DNA from: Streptomyces mashuensis
GTDB lineage: Bacteria; Actinomycetota; Actinomycetes; Streptomycetales; Streptomycetaceae
Assembly: GCF_014654785.1 (NCBI RefSeq)
Contig: NZ_BNBD01000001.1
Coordinates: 744,001 to 808,000 of the forward strand
Direction of reading: 5' to 3'
Length of the DNA stretch: 64,000 bases
In this document: positions 24,930 to 33,436 of the stretch, in pieces
Layout: every line of letters starts with the position of its first letter
How positions within the stretch are numbered: the first letter of the stretch is position 1
Position numbers and translations under genes: made by a program
The notes under the pieces: model-generated
Databases searched by the model: none
Told to the model about the DNA's origin: nothing
Seen by the model: only the letters and a program-made list of their open reading frames with translations

Positions 24930-26912
24930 GTGCGCAGGCAGCACTATGAGGTGCCTCTGGAGCGAAGCGACTACCTGGAGCTCAAGCGTCACAGGAACAG
25001 CTGCAAGCCCGAGAACTTCGGTAAGTGGCTCGGTGGCTTCGGTGCTGGCAAGCGCTTGGCCGTCGACCTCTTCTCCGGAGCGGGTGGACTGAGCCTCGGA
25101 CTGGAGCGAGCCGGGTGGACGGTCGCAGCCGCGGTCGACTTCGACGAGCGGGCGCTCCAGACGCATGCCGCGAACTTCCCGGGCATGAGCCTCCACATGG
25201 ACCTGGGCAATCCTGACGAGCGTGACAGACTCGTCGAGATGCTGGCGCCGGCCAAGATCGATCTGGTGGCCGGCGGCCCGCCGTGCCAGCCGTTCAGCAG
25301 GGCTGGCCGGAGCAAGATCCGCAGCCTCGTGGAGCATCACGGCCGCGATCCCCATGATCGCCGCAAGGAACTGTGGAGTGCCTACCTCGACGTCGTGAAG
25401 CGCCTCCGGCCGCGTGCGGTCCTCATGGAGAACGTGCCGGACATGGGTCTCGGCGACGACTTCTTCGTGGTACGCACCATCGAGGAGCAGCTGGAGGACC
25501 TCGGCTACGCGACGCAGGTCCGTCTCGTCGATGCGTGGAAGTACGGCGTTCCGCAGCACAGGAAGCGACTGATCCTGCTGGCGAGGAACGACGTGGAGCG
25601 CTTCTCGTGGCGGCAGGAGCTGGAGCACGATCAGCGGACCACGCTGCGTGACGCCATCGGTGACCTGCCGGTGCTGTCTGTCGTGCCCACCGAGCGTGTC
25701 GGGCAGCGCGAACTCCCTTACGACGAGCCGTCCGAGCTCTCCAAGTTCGCTCAGGACATGCGTAAGCGGGCGCGCAAGGACCGGGTATGGGACCACATGA
25801 CCCGACGGGTCCGGAAGGACGACGCGGAGATCTTCTCCAGCATGGACTCCAAGACCCTGTACTCGGAGATCTCCCCGGAACTGCAGCGCTACAAGGCCGA
25901 CCACTTCACGGACAAGTACAAGAAGCTCGACTGGGCGGACCTCAGCAGGTCGATCACCGCGCACATCGCCAAGGACGGCTACTGGTACATCCACCCCGAC
26001 CAGGATCAGCCGCGCACCCTCACCGTGCGCGAGGCCGCGCGGGTGCAGACCTTCCCGGACAAGTTCAGGTTCGCCGGCACGCGCAGTGACGCCTTCCGCC
26101 AGATCGGTAACGCTGTGCCGCCCCTCCTTGGCGAGGCTGCGGCGGAGGCACTGCTGCCCGTGGGCGACGAGCAACCGAGCGAGGGTGGACTCCAGCCGCA
26201 CTGGCGCACGGTCCGAAGGGACCTGACCGCATGGGCCGAAGGACGGCGTGAGTCGGAGGACTGGTACCAGCTTCCGGGCGAGCAAATGTCCGGCTTGCAG
26301 GCCGCCGTCGTGGCCATACTGTCCGGGACCCGGATCCAGCCCGCGCAGCTGGCGGAGATGGTCGAGGTCGTGCGGGGGCGGACGTCCCTGAGCAAGGCCG
26401 CGCTCGAGGCACTCACTGCGGCGGCACCCTCCGAGGCGGCGAAGGCGCGGGTCGCCCGGCTAGCCGCGGTGATCGGCAAGTCGAGTGTCTGGGGCGACGA
26501 GGAGCAGGTCCGCGAGCAGCTGAAGCTGAAGCCGGCTGAGGCGACGGTCTACCGGCTGCTGGTCGGCGAGGATCTTCTGTGGGTCGGGCAGGGGGCGCTG
26601 CGCGTCGCCGCCCGTCTCCACGGCAGCGACTCGGATCGCACGAACAGGCTCAGCGACGGTCGAGTGGACCTGGTGAAGCTCGTCGGAGCCGGCGAGGACG
26701 CGCCTCTGCGCATGGCTGCGCTGCGGCTCATCGGAAGCAGCTTCTGCCGGGCCAAGGAGCCGCTCTGCGAACTGTGCCCCCTGAGCAAGTACTGCGTCGC
26801 CAGGGAGAGCGTCTCGGGTGACCTGTTCACGGACGCGTTGACCGGAACCCACGGACGGGAGACGGTGCCGACCCGGACTCGCGAGCCTGGTCGCACTGCC
26901 GGGCGACGCTGA
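24930..26912 (+). CDS. DNA (cytosine-5) methyltransferase fused to an Nth-like HhH/[4Fe-4S] domain
   Basis: A 660-residue protein. Residues about 40-410 form a C5-methyltransferase: VDLFSGAGGLSLGLERAG (motif I, SAM), GGPPCQPFSRAG (motif IV, catalytic Cys near 118), LMENVPDMG (motif VI), YGVPQHRKRLILLA (motif VIII) and FRQIGNAVPP (motif X). Residues about 440-625 resemble an endonuclease III/MutY module and end in C-X6-C-X2-C-X5-C (SFCRAKEPLCELCPLSKYC), the classic [4Fe-4S] cluster loop. The catalytic Asp expected in a VDTHV-like position reads VGQGAL, so the module may bind rather than cut. The GTG at 24930 follows GGAGG. It should self-protect the island's DNA. Its 3' end overlaps vsr by 86 bp. 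Confidence 0.88.
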   Translation: MRRQHYEVPLERSDYLELKRHRNSCKPENFGKWLGGFGAGKRLAVDLFSGAGGLSLGLERAGWTVAAAVDFDERALQTHAANFPGMSLHMDLGNPDERDRLVEMLAPAKIDLVAGGPPCQPFSRAGRSKIRSLVEHHGRDPHDRRKELWSAYLDVVKRLRPRAVLMENVPDMGLGDDFFVVRTIEEQLEDLGYATQVRLVDAWKYGVPQHRKRLILLARNDVERFSWRQELEHDQRTTLRDAIGDLPVLSVVPTERVGQRELPYDEPSELSKFAQDMRKRARKDRVWDHMTRRVRKDDAEIFSSMDSKTLYSEISPELQRYKADHFTDKYKKLDWADLSRSITAHIAKDGYWYIHPDQDQPRTLTVREAARVQTFPDKFRFAGTRSDAFRQIGNAVPPLLGEAAAEALLPVGDEQPSEGGLQPHWRTVRRDLTAWAEGRRESEDWYQLPGEQMSGLQAAVVAILSGTRIQPAQLAEMVEVVRGRTSLSKAALEALTAAAPSEAAKARVARLAAVIGKSSVWGDEEQVREQLKLKPAEATVYRLLVGEDLLWVGQGALRVAARLHGSDSDRTNRLSDGRVDLVKLVGAGEDAPLRMAALRLIGSSFCRAKEPLCELCPLSKYCVARESVSGDLFTDALTGTHGRETVPTRTREPGRTAGRR

Positions 26913-27321
26913 GCGCGGCGCGCTGAACGTCCGCCCGGATCTCGCACTCCCAGACGCGGACGACGGTCCAGCCGGCGGCCTCGGCTGCTGCGGTGTTCCG
27001 GCGGTCGCGTTCCTTGTTGGTCTCGATCTTCGCTTCCCACAGGGAGGCGTTCGGGCCGCGGAACGTCTTCGGGCCGTGCACAGGACATCCGTGCCAGAAG
27101 CACCCGTCGACGAACACCGCCATGCTGTATCTGGGCAGGACGAAGTCCGCCGTGCAATGGGCAGCCACCTTGCGCTGTAGACGGAACCGGAGGCCGAGCC
27201 GGTGTACGGCACGCCGGAGGGCCACCTCGGGTTTCGTGTCGCGGGGGCGCCGACCGCGCAGATGGCCGCTCAGCTCGGTGCTGACCCACTCCGCGCTCGT
27301 GGTGTCCTCACGTGCTGCCAT
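26827..27321 (-). CDS. vsr: Very-short-patch-repair (Vsr) endonuclease
   Basis: A 164-residue protein. Vsr hallmarks: SGHLRGRRPRDTKPEVALRR at the N-terminus, the active-site Asp in CTADFVLPRYSMAVFVDGC, the FWHGCPVHG zinc/active-site His-Cys region, KIETNKERDRRN and the closing WTVVRVWECEIR. It nicks next to T in T:G mismatches produced by deamination of 5-methylcytosine. That fits its place opposite the cytosine methyltransferase gene, with an 86-bp 3' overlap. Start ATG 27319-27321; longer frames upstream lack Vsr similarity. Confidence 0.92.
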   Translation of the reverse strand: MAAREDTTSAEWVSTELSGHLRGRRPRDTKPEVALRRAVHRLGLRFRLQRKVAAHCTADFVLPRYSMAVFVDGCFWHGCPVHGPKTFRGPNASLWEAKIETNKERDRRNTAAAEAAGWTVVRVWECEIRADVQRAALSVARQCDQARESGSAPSPVRGFRSTRP

Positions 27322-27376
27322 ACCTCTGCCCCAGCCCGTCGTCGGCCTACGAGTGCGAGGGTGCCACACTCGTCCC

Positions 27377-27565
27377 ATGCTTCGTGAACCTGCAGAAATC
27401 CGTGTCGACGACCACGGCTGGATCGAGCTCCCCATCGGCCTGCTCGCGGAGGCGGGCATCGCACCTGGGGCGGACCTCTTGGCCTTCAGCGACGGCGACG
27501 GTCGGATCGTGCTCCGCCGCGCAGAGGACGCCATGAGGGACCTGCTCGAGCGCGGGGAGCTCTGA
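27377..27565 (+). CDS. Small AbrB/MazE-like (SpoVT-AbrB) DNA-binding protein
   Basis: A 62-residue protein: a swapped-hairpin-like EIRVDDHGWIELPIGLLAEAGI, then GADLLAFSDGDGRIVLRRAED and an acidic C-terminal helix. This is the pattern of AbrB-type regulators and of many antitoxins. No toxin ORF follows; it ends 20 bp before the convergent AIPR gene. It is divergent from vsr, with 55 bp between starts, so it could control vsr or the defence operon. The ATG at 27377 has no strong ribosome site. Confidence 0.7.
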   Translation: MLREPAEIRVDDHGWIELPIGLLAEAGIAPGADLLAFSDGDGRIVLRRAEDAMRDLLERGEL

Positions 27566-27584
27566 GGGCCGGGAGGAGTCGGAC

Positions 27585-29594
27585 CTACGGACCAGGGACG
27601 AAGCCGAGCGAAAGCGCCTCGCTGCGCGCGTGCAGTGCCTGTACCGCCTGCGGCTCGGGAACCTCCCGTTCGAGCTCGAGTCGCCGACCGACGTACTGCG
27701 TGAGCTGGCGCTGCGAGGGATCCAGGTTGTGCGTCTCCTTCGCCCATCGCTCGATGGCATACCACTCGTCCGCCGGGATCGACCTCACCTCGTCGCTCGC
27801 CCCCCGATCGCTTTCCGCACCACCCGCGAGGGCCTCGTCGTCCAGCGGCTGATCACGGAGCTCGGCCTCCAGATCGCGAGGCACGGCCCAGGCCACACGG
27901 GAGACGGCGTCCCAGCAGGCGGGCTTCTTGGCCCACTCGCCCACGTGGTTGCCCTCACGCGGCCTGGTGACAACCCGCATGACCCGGGGGCACAAGTCGT
28001 CGATCGCGGCTTCGAGGGCTGGTGAGACCTGCTGCTCACGCCAGACCCTGTCGAGATCGATGCGCTGTTCCGTGGCGAGCGCCAGACGGGCCATGGTGTA
28101 GGTCGTGATCATGCTCTTGTAGCTGCCCGCCTCGTGGTTGGCAGCGATGCGGTCGACTGCCTTGAAGAGGACTGCCATGGCTATCACGCGCTGGCAGTAC
28201 TGGACGTCGACCCGCGGGGGCGCCTCGCTGATGCGGTCCATGAACGCGACGAAGTTCTTCTGCGCGCCGCGGCTGACGCTGAACGGGAGCAGACTCCAGG
28301 AGTTGACGTACTTCGCGAGGTCCGCCTTGGTGAACTTCCGATTGGTCGGGTTGAGCTTCTTGAAGGTGCGCTGCTTCGCCGGAGTCCGGGCCTTGGCCAC
28401 CTCGTCGGTGTACTGGCCGCGCGCCCTCTCGTAGAACCAGTGGGTCTCCTGGCCGCTGCCGTCCGTCGCCGGCGCCCACAGCGATCGGGTGATCCGCTGG
28501 ACGGCCACGTGGTACGCGTGGTTCGAGCTGAAGTCGACGAGCGTCACGCGGTTCTGGGTGTTGGAGTACTCGGAGATCATCGGGACGATCTCCGAGAGCC
28601 GCTCGGGAGAGACCTCCGTCAGCTTCATCTGGACGGTCACCTGAGACAGGTCGGCCTTGTCCCGGCTCGAGGCGTAGTGCAACGAGGCCGTGGTCTGACC
28701 GCCGTTCACCACCTGGAGCCCGTGCACCCGGGAGATGCCCGTGGGGGTGCCGTCAGGGCCGTGCACGAAGTCGACCTGGGACGCGGTCGCCGTGATGCCG
28801 TTGTTGTACGCCAGGAACCTGCCCGGTGAGTGCAGCAGGGTCTCCCTGATACCCCGGTTGACCGATCCGCGGGCCTGCAGGAAGGACCGGACGTTCAACT
28901 CGAGAAGTCTGGTCCCGTACTCCCCGTACAGGTCGGCCAGTCTCTGGCCGGGGATCATGGCCATGGTCACCGAGTGGTCCGGCTCGCTGTTGGGTGCCGA
29001 GACGCAGGGCAGTGGTGGGTCGAACGAGACCACGATGGGCTCGCTGATGCTGCCGGATGTCTCGTGGCGGTGCAGCCGTGCCAGGTCCCACACCTCGTGG
29101 GTCACGGGGAGGCCGTCGAACTCGGTGGGCGGGAAGGCGGTACTCGTGCCGACGCGGTTGCTGAGCAGGAAGAGCCGGATCCTCCGTACCTCGGTGAGTG
29201 CTTTCTCCACTGCCGCGCACATGTCGTACACGTCGAAGGACTCGTCGATGTGCTGACGCAGCCCGTCCCGACACCGGCGGACGAACGTCAGCAGGCGCCT
29301 GAACGCGGTCTCCGCCTGCCCCTTCGTGAGCTTGGACTCCAGCGGGTCCAGGTCGAAGTCGGTCACGAAGAGGTCGAGGCACTCCCCGGAGTCCCCGATG
29401 CCGTACCCGTGCACGAGATGACCGTAGGCCGAGTGATAGGCGGTGAACGTGTTGGACACGATGCCGGCCCGTTCCAGGTCCTCGAACACGCGCCGCGTGA
29501 ACGACTCCGGGGTGGTGGTCCCCTCGGCGTCGGCGGTGGCCTGGACGTCCGTGACGACGTCGTGGGCGTACTGGGACAGGTCGAGCTCAGGCAT
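27585..29594 (-). CDS. AIPR-family (abortive phage infection-related) protein
   Basis: A 669-residue protein recognised by the AIPR core: NVRSFLQARGSVNRGIRETLL, RFLAYNNGITATA, GLQVVNGGQTTASLHYA, EYSNTQNRVTLVDF and WFYERARGQY. AIPR proteins occur in phage-abortive-infection loci and in MORC/Z1-type restriction systems; the biochemical activity is not established. It is the last gene of the leftward defence operon and overlaps the upstream PD-(D/E)XK gene by 8 bp, implying coupling. Confidence 0.9.
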   Translation of the reverse strand: MPELDLSQYAHDVVTDVQATADAEGTTTPESFTRRVFEDLERAGIVSNTFTAYHSAYGHLVHGYGIGDSGECLDLFVTDFDLDPLESKLTKGQAETAFRRLLTFVRRCRDGLRQHIDESFDVYDMCAAVEKALTEVRRIRLFLLSNRVGTSTAFPPTEFDGLPVTHEVWDLARLHRHETSGSISEPIVVSFDPPLPCVSAPNSEPDHSVTMAMIPGQRLADLYGEYGTRLLELNVRSFLQARGSVNRGIRETLLHSPGRFLAYNNGITATASQVDFVHGPDGTPTGISRVHGLQVVNGGQTTASLHYASSRDKADLSQVTVQMKLTEVSPERLSEIVPMISEYSNTQNRVTLVDFSSNHAYHVAVQRITRSLWAPATDGSGQETHWFYERARGQYTDEVAKARTPAKQRTFKKLNPTNRKFTKADLAKYVNSWSLLPFSVSRGAQKNFVAFMDRISEAPPRVDVQYCQRVIAMAVLFKAVDRIAANHEAGSYKSMITTYTMARLALATEQRIDLDRVWREQQVSPALEAAIDDLCPRVMRVVTRPREGNHVGEWAKKPACWDAVSRVAWAVPRDLEAELRDQPLDDEALAGGAESDRGASDEVRSIPADEWYAIERWAKETHNLDPSQRQLTQYVGRRLELEREVPEPQAVQALHARSEALSLGFVPGP

Positions 29595-30597
29595 GGGGTC
29601 CCCCGATCAGTGCGGTCACCTCGTCGGTCGTGGCGCGGTGATGGTCAAGTCCCGAGGTGTTCACGTGGTACGAGCACTCACCGACGCCCTCGGGAAGATC
29701 CGCCTCGACGAGTCTCGGGAAATTCTCCCCCACGTGCCAGAAGCACAGGTCGCGAACTGTGTAGCGGGGCTCCTCGTACACGTCTCGCTGGCCGGGGAGA
29801 TAGCCGGCCTGCACGAGACGACCGTCGAAGGCTGCTCGGACGACAGGGATCGTGAGCTGTTCGCGTATGCGGTCCACCAGGCGGTTCAGACTCTCTCCTG
29901 AGCCACCCCGCCGTTCGTCGAGCATCGCCAACGCCAACAGGAGCGCAGGCGTCCCGGTGTCGTCCAGCTGGCGCTCGCTGGCGATCCGGATGCTGCGGGG
30001 CCGTTTGGCGGTGCTGGCCTTCGCCTCGACGGCGACTCCGGGCAGCTGGAAGTCCTGGTTGGCTCCACTGGGCCCTGTCCATGCATCGACGGCCTCGGCC
30101 GGCCCGACGACGGGCAGGATGTGGTCGCGCAGCACCAGGAGCTCGCCGACGAGTCCACGACGGGCCTCAGGGCCGAGACCGTCCCTGCCGACGGCGCGAA
30201 GGAGGTCCTGCCACCGCTCGAACCTCTCCACCGCTGCTGTCAGGGCTGCTGCGGCCCCAGGGGCCTCTCGGACCGTGTCAGCTACGTCCGTAACGAGCGG
30301 GTTGAACACCTCTCGCAGCTCGTCGGCGGTGAGGACCACTTGGAGCTCGTACTCGAGACGCGACACGGCGCTCACGTTCATCTCCAGCCCGGCAGCGCGA
30401 GGCAGCTGGCGCACGGAGCGCACGATGTGGTCGGCGGAGCGAGCGTCCGCCCTGAGCACGAGCATGCGCTGCTGTGCCGGGTGGGAGACGGAGAGGAAGA
30501 CGTCCAACGGGGCGTCTGGGTGCAGGCGGATACGGGACCTGCCCGGGGCCCCCTGGGGCGCCTCCAGGTCGCGCCACTCGGCTTCGGTGACGGTCAC
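29587..30597 (-). CDS. PD-(D/E)XK motif protein (DUF4420/PF14390-type nuclease)
   Basis: A 336-residue protein. The core nuclease motif is readable as VGELLVLRDHILP with WTGPSGANQDFQLPGVAVEAKAS: Glu in the first helix, Asp in QDFQ and E-x-K in VEAK, near residues 145-195. Family members accompany Z1 helicases and MORC-like ATPases in restriction-type operons and are predicted to be the DNA-cutting subunit. The gene is coupled on both sides: a 4-bp ATGA overlap with the Z1 gene upstream and 8 bp with AIPR downstream. Confidence 0.88.
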   Translation of the reverse strand: MTVTEAEWRDLEAPQGAPGRSRIRLHPDAPLDVFLSVSHPAQQRMLVLRADARSADHIVRSVRQLPRAAGLEMNVSAVSRLEYELQVVLTADELREVFNPLVTDVADTVREAPGAAAALTAAVERFERWQDLLRAVGRDGLGPEARRGLVGELLVLRDHILPVVGPAEAVDAWTGPSGANQDFQLPGVAVEAKASTAKRPRSIRIASERQLDDTGTPALLLALAMLDERRGGSGESLNRLVDRIREQLTIPVVRAAFDGRLVQAGYLPGQRDVYEEPRYTVRDLCFWHVGENFPRLVEADLPEGVGECSYHVNTSGLDHHRATTDEVTALIGGPHA

Positions 30598-33374
30598 TCC
30601 CCGTCCTCCTCGTCGTCGACGGCGTCAAGGCCCTCCTTCTGCCAGATGGCGTTGACCACGTACTCGGTGTCGGACTGGTGCTCGGAGCGCGGGAAGCTCA
30701 CCTTGAAGCCGACCAGGGGCGGCCGGGTCGGACCGTCCTCGGTCGCCGGCCGCTCGACCAGGTAGACAAGCATCAGTGCCTGGTCGGCTCGGCGCTGCCA
30801 GCGGACGTGGTCTCCCGAAGGCGACTGGGGTGCCTTCTCCCGCTTCTTGATGGCTGCGGCCTTCTGTGTCGCTTCCAGGGCGGCGTCCACCTGGTCGCGA
30901 TCGAGGTCGAAGCGGTACTCGTCGGGAGGGCTGAGCAGTCGGCGGATCGTGTACCGACCGTCGCTGTCGACGTCGTTGAGCGCCGTGCGCTCCACGGGCC
31001 CCAGGCTGTAACCGGCGATGTCCTGCGGTTCCTTGGCTGCCTGCTTGCCGACCAGGACCACCGTCCACTGCGGGAGCTCACCTACAGCCATGCACTGTTC
31101 GATGTACTTCGCGATGAAACGGGGGCGAACCCTCTGGGCCATGCGGTCGGTCTCGTAACGCGTGAGGAAGTCCACGATGGCGTCGGAGGGCACCTGCTTC
31201 CACGTCACGTTGGCCCCCGCCGTCGTCTGGTCGCCGGTGGCCAGGCCGTCGAGTCTCCGGACGAAGTCCCCGAGTACCTTGAGGTTGTGTTCCGGGACCC
31301 CGTCGGAGACGTTGAAGATCACCGTCTCAGGCCCCTCCCCGGAATAGCTGAGCATGACCTTCGTGCCCTGGCGCATCTTGTTGGCAGCCGTGACGGCGAG
31401 GCCCAGAGAGGAGGCGCGGACCTTCAGGCCGAAGCGCCTCGGACTGAGGTTCAGCGCCGCCATCTCCTCGACCTCACGACGCAGTTCGTCGGTCGCGGCA
31501 GTCACCTCGATGTACTTCGCCTGCAGATCGGGAGTGGTGTACAGGCGGCAGAGGTCCTCGTGCCCCGGCCGGTATCCGAACCAGCGTCCCATCTGGAGCA
31601 AGGTGTCGTACGTGCTGGACGTGCGCAGGTAATAGCTGACTGTCAGCCCCTCCAGGGTGAGACCTCGGGAGAGCTTCTGGCCCCCGATCGCGATGACCGA
31701 GAGACCGGTCCTGCGGTGCTCGTAGTAGTCGAGTGCGTCGCGGGAGGCGCCGTTGACTGTCTTGACCACGATCTTCCGTAGCGCGGGCATGAGCTGGCTC
31801 GACACGTCCTCCCAGGTGATGCGTCGGGCTTCGTCCGCGGGAAAGTGTTCCGTGGTGGGGACGAAGTCCCGCTCCCACAGGGCCCGGAACTCGGCCATGC
31901 GCTGCGGTGCCTGTCCGTACCGGTCGCGGAGCGAGTCCACGAGGAGCCGCAGGTAGTCGTCCACCTGGTCCCGGACGATGCCTTGGACCGCCGTGAAGCG
32001 GGTGACGTGCACCAGCATGGAGTTGTGCACCTTGGTCTGTCCGCGCACCCGCCGTGCAGCGCTGGCGAGGACGAACGAGGCGATCGCCTCCCGGAAGGAC
32101 CGGGGAAGGTCGTCGGAGGGGACGAAGGAGGACTTGTGCTTGCTCGGGATCCAGCTCTCGGCGTCGTCCACGGGGCGTACGAGCGGAAGCGGGGGCACGT
32201 CCTCCTCGTCGTCGTCGACCTGGAGACCGAACACCCGCTCCGGACCAAGATAGTTGGTCGGCGAGGGCAGGGTGCGGATGAAGCTGTCGGGGAAGAGGTC
32301 GGCGCCGAGTTCGGCGTGGTCGGCGTCGGGATCGATGTAGATGTTGGCGAACGGGGTGGCGGTGTACCCGACGTACGCCGACTTCTCGAAGCTCTTCATG
32401 AGCTCACGGATCGCACCGTTGGTCCTGGTCGGATCCGCGTCCGGATCACGCTCGGTGTTGATGGAGGCGTTGTCCGCCTCGTCGTCGATGACGAACAGCG
32501 GGATGTCGCGTACGACCTTGTTCCCGCTCTCGTCCTCCGTGCCCTGGACCTCGGTCACCCACGTCCGCAGGTACTCGAGGATCTTCCAGTGCTTCTTGAC
32601 GACGAGAACGACCGGGAAACGGCCGAGCGGGAAGTTGACGGCGTTGGCCGCCTGCCGGCCGAAGTCGCCCTTCTCCGAGCTGTTGGTGGGGGATGCGATG
32701 TCGAGCTTCTTGGCGCCCGGCATGCGGCCGGCACCCATGAGGCGGGACTTCCCGTTCTGGTTGGACCGTTGCTGGTGCTGGGTGTCGAACCCCAGGAGCC
32801 CCTCGTCGACACGCAGCTGGGTCTGGCTCCGGAGGTCGTTGTGGATGCCGGCGAGGATCACCACGAACTGGTACCCGGCGTCCACGGCCTTCGCGGCGAG
32901 CCCGATGTACTGGCCGGTCTTGCCCGACTGGACCTGGCCGATCACCAGGCCCGTCCGGCGCCACGAGCCGACACGGCGCGGGTCCTCGAGCTGGCTCAGG
33001 ACCTCGTCCGTGCTCTGGTCCAGCCGGCGCACGACGAGCGGCGGGAGGTTCCGGACGTCCTCCAGGTAACGGCGGTAGCGTTCCCAGAAGTCCCAGGCCC
33101 GGTCGTTCTTGGCTTCGGGCAGCCAGGGCTCGTGCCCGCTGTCGCTCTCCAGCCCGGAGGAGCCCTCCTGGAAGACCGCCGTCAGGACCTCGATCTCCTT
33201 GGCCAGCTGCTCACGGTCGAGAACCTCGCCCTGGCCGGCCAGCATCCCGAAGATGACGGTGACCGCGTTCTGCACCTCGTCCGGCGTCGGCTGACGGTCC
33301 TGCGACAGTAGTGCGAGAACCAGGCGACGGGCCTTGGCAAGGGACTCGAGAGAGTCCTCGGGGGTGGAACTCAC
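30594..33374 (-). CDS. Z1-domain superfamily II helicase/ATPase
   Basis: A 926-residue protein. Helicase motifs: Walker A GQVQSGKTGQ (residues about 146-155), motif Ia ILAGIHNDLRSQTQ, Walker B VIDDEADNASIN, motif III YVGYTATPFANI, and motifs V/VI AIGGQKLSRGLTLEG and LLQMGRWFGYRPG. This is the Z1 family, related to the helicase subunit of the CglI-type NTP-dependent restriction enzyme. It should translocate on or remodel DNA for the nuclease encoded downstream. I chose GTG 33372-33374 because GGAGG precedes it; the frame continues 22 codons further upstream. It lies 62 bp after the GHKL ATPase gene in one operon. Confidence 0.9.
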   Translation of the reverse strand: MSSTPEDSLESLAKARRLVLALLSQDRQPTPDEVQNAVTVIFGMLAGQGEVLDREQLAKEIEVLTAVFQEGSSGLESDSGHEPWLPEAKNDRAWDFWERYRRYLEDVRNLPPLVVRRLDQSTDEVLSQLEDPRRVGSWRRTGLVIGQVQSGKTGQYIGLAAKAVDAGYQFVVILAGIHNDLRSQTQLRVDEGLLGFDTQHQQRSNQNGKSRLMGAGRMPGAKKLDIASPTNSSEKGDFGRQAANAVNFPLGRFPVVLVVKKHWKILEYLRTWVTEVQGTEDESGNKVVRDIPLFVIDDEADNASINTERDPDADPTRTNGAIRELMKSFEKSAYVGYTATPFANIYIDPDADHAELGADLFPDSFIRTLPSPTNYLGPERVFGLQVDDDEEDVPPLPLVRPVDDAESWIPSKHKSSFVPSDDLPRSFREAIASFVLASAARRVRGQTKVHNSMLVHVTRFTAVQGIVRDQVDDYLRLLVDSLRDRYGQAPQRMAEFRALWERDFVPTTEHFPADEARRITWEDVSSQLMPALRKIVVKTVNGASRDALDYYEHRRTGLSVIAIGGQKLSRGLTLEGLTVSYYLRTSSTYDTLLQMGRWFGYRPGHEDLCRLYTTPDLQAKYIEVTAATDELRREVEEMAALNLSPRRFGLKVRASSLGLAVTAANKMRQGTKVMLSYSGEGPETVIFNVSDGVPEHNLKVLGDFVRRLDGLATGDQTTAGANVTWKQVPSDAIVDFLTRYETDRMAQRVRPRFIAKYIEQCMAVGELPQWTVVLVGKQAAKEPQDIAGYSLGPVERTALNDVDSDGRYTIRRLLSPPDEYRFDLDRDQVDAALEATQKAAAIKKREKAPQSPSGDHVRWQRRADQALMLVYLVERPATEDGPTRPPLVGFKVSFPRSEHQSDTEYVVNAIWQKEGLDAVDDEEDGE

Positions 33375-33436
33375 AGCAGACCTCCGGCTGGGCGGGAATG
33401 GCATGGGCAGGCTAGGGGCGGGCACTGACAACGGGT

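Noticed and set aside
24714..26285. A 523-residue minus-strand open frame opposite the methyltransferase
   Set aside because: Antisense shadow with no recognisable domain; the plus strand has all C5-MTase motifs.
30678..33311. Long plus-strand open frames opposite the Z1 helicase gene
   Set aside because: They are shadows caused by GC-rich codon bias in the real minus-strand gene. They are compositionally odd and without motifs.
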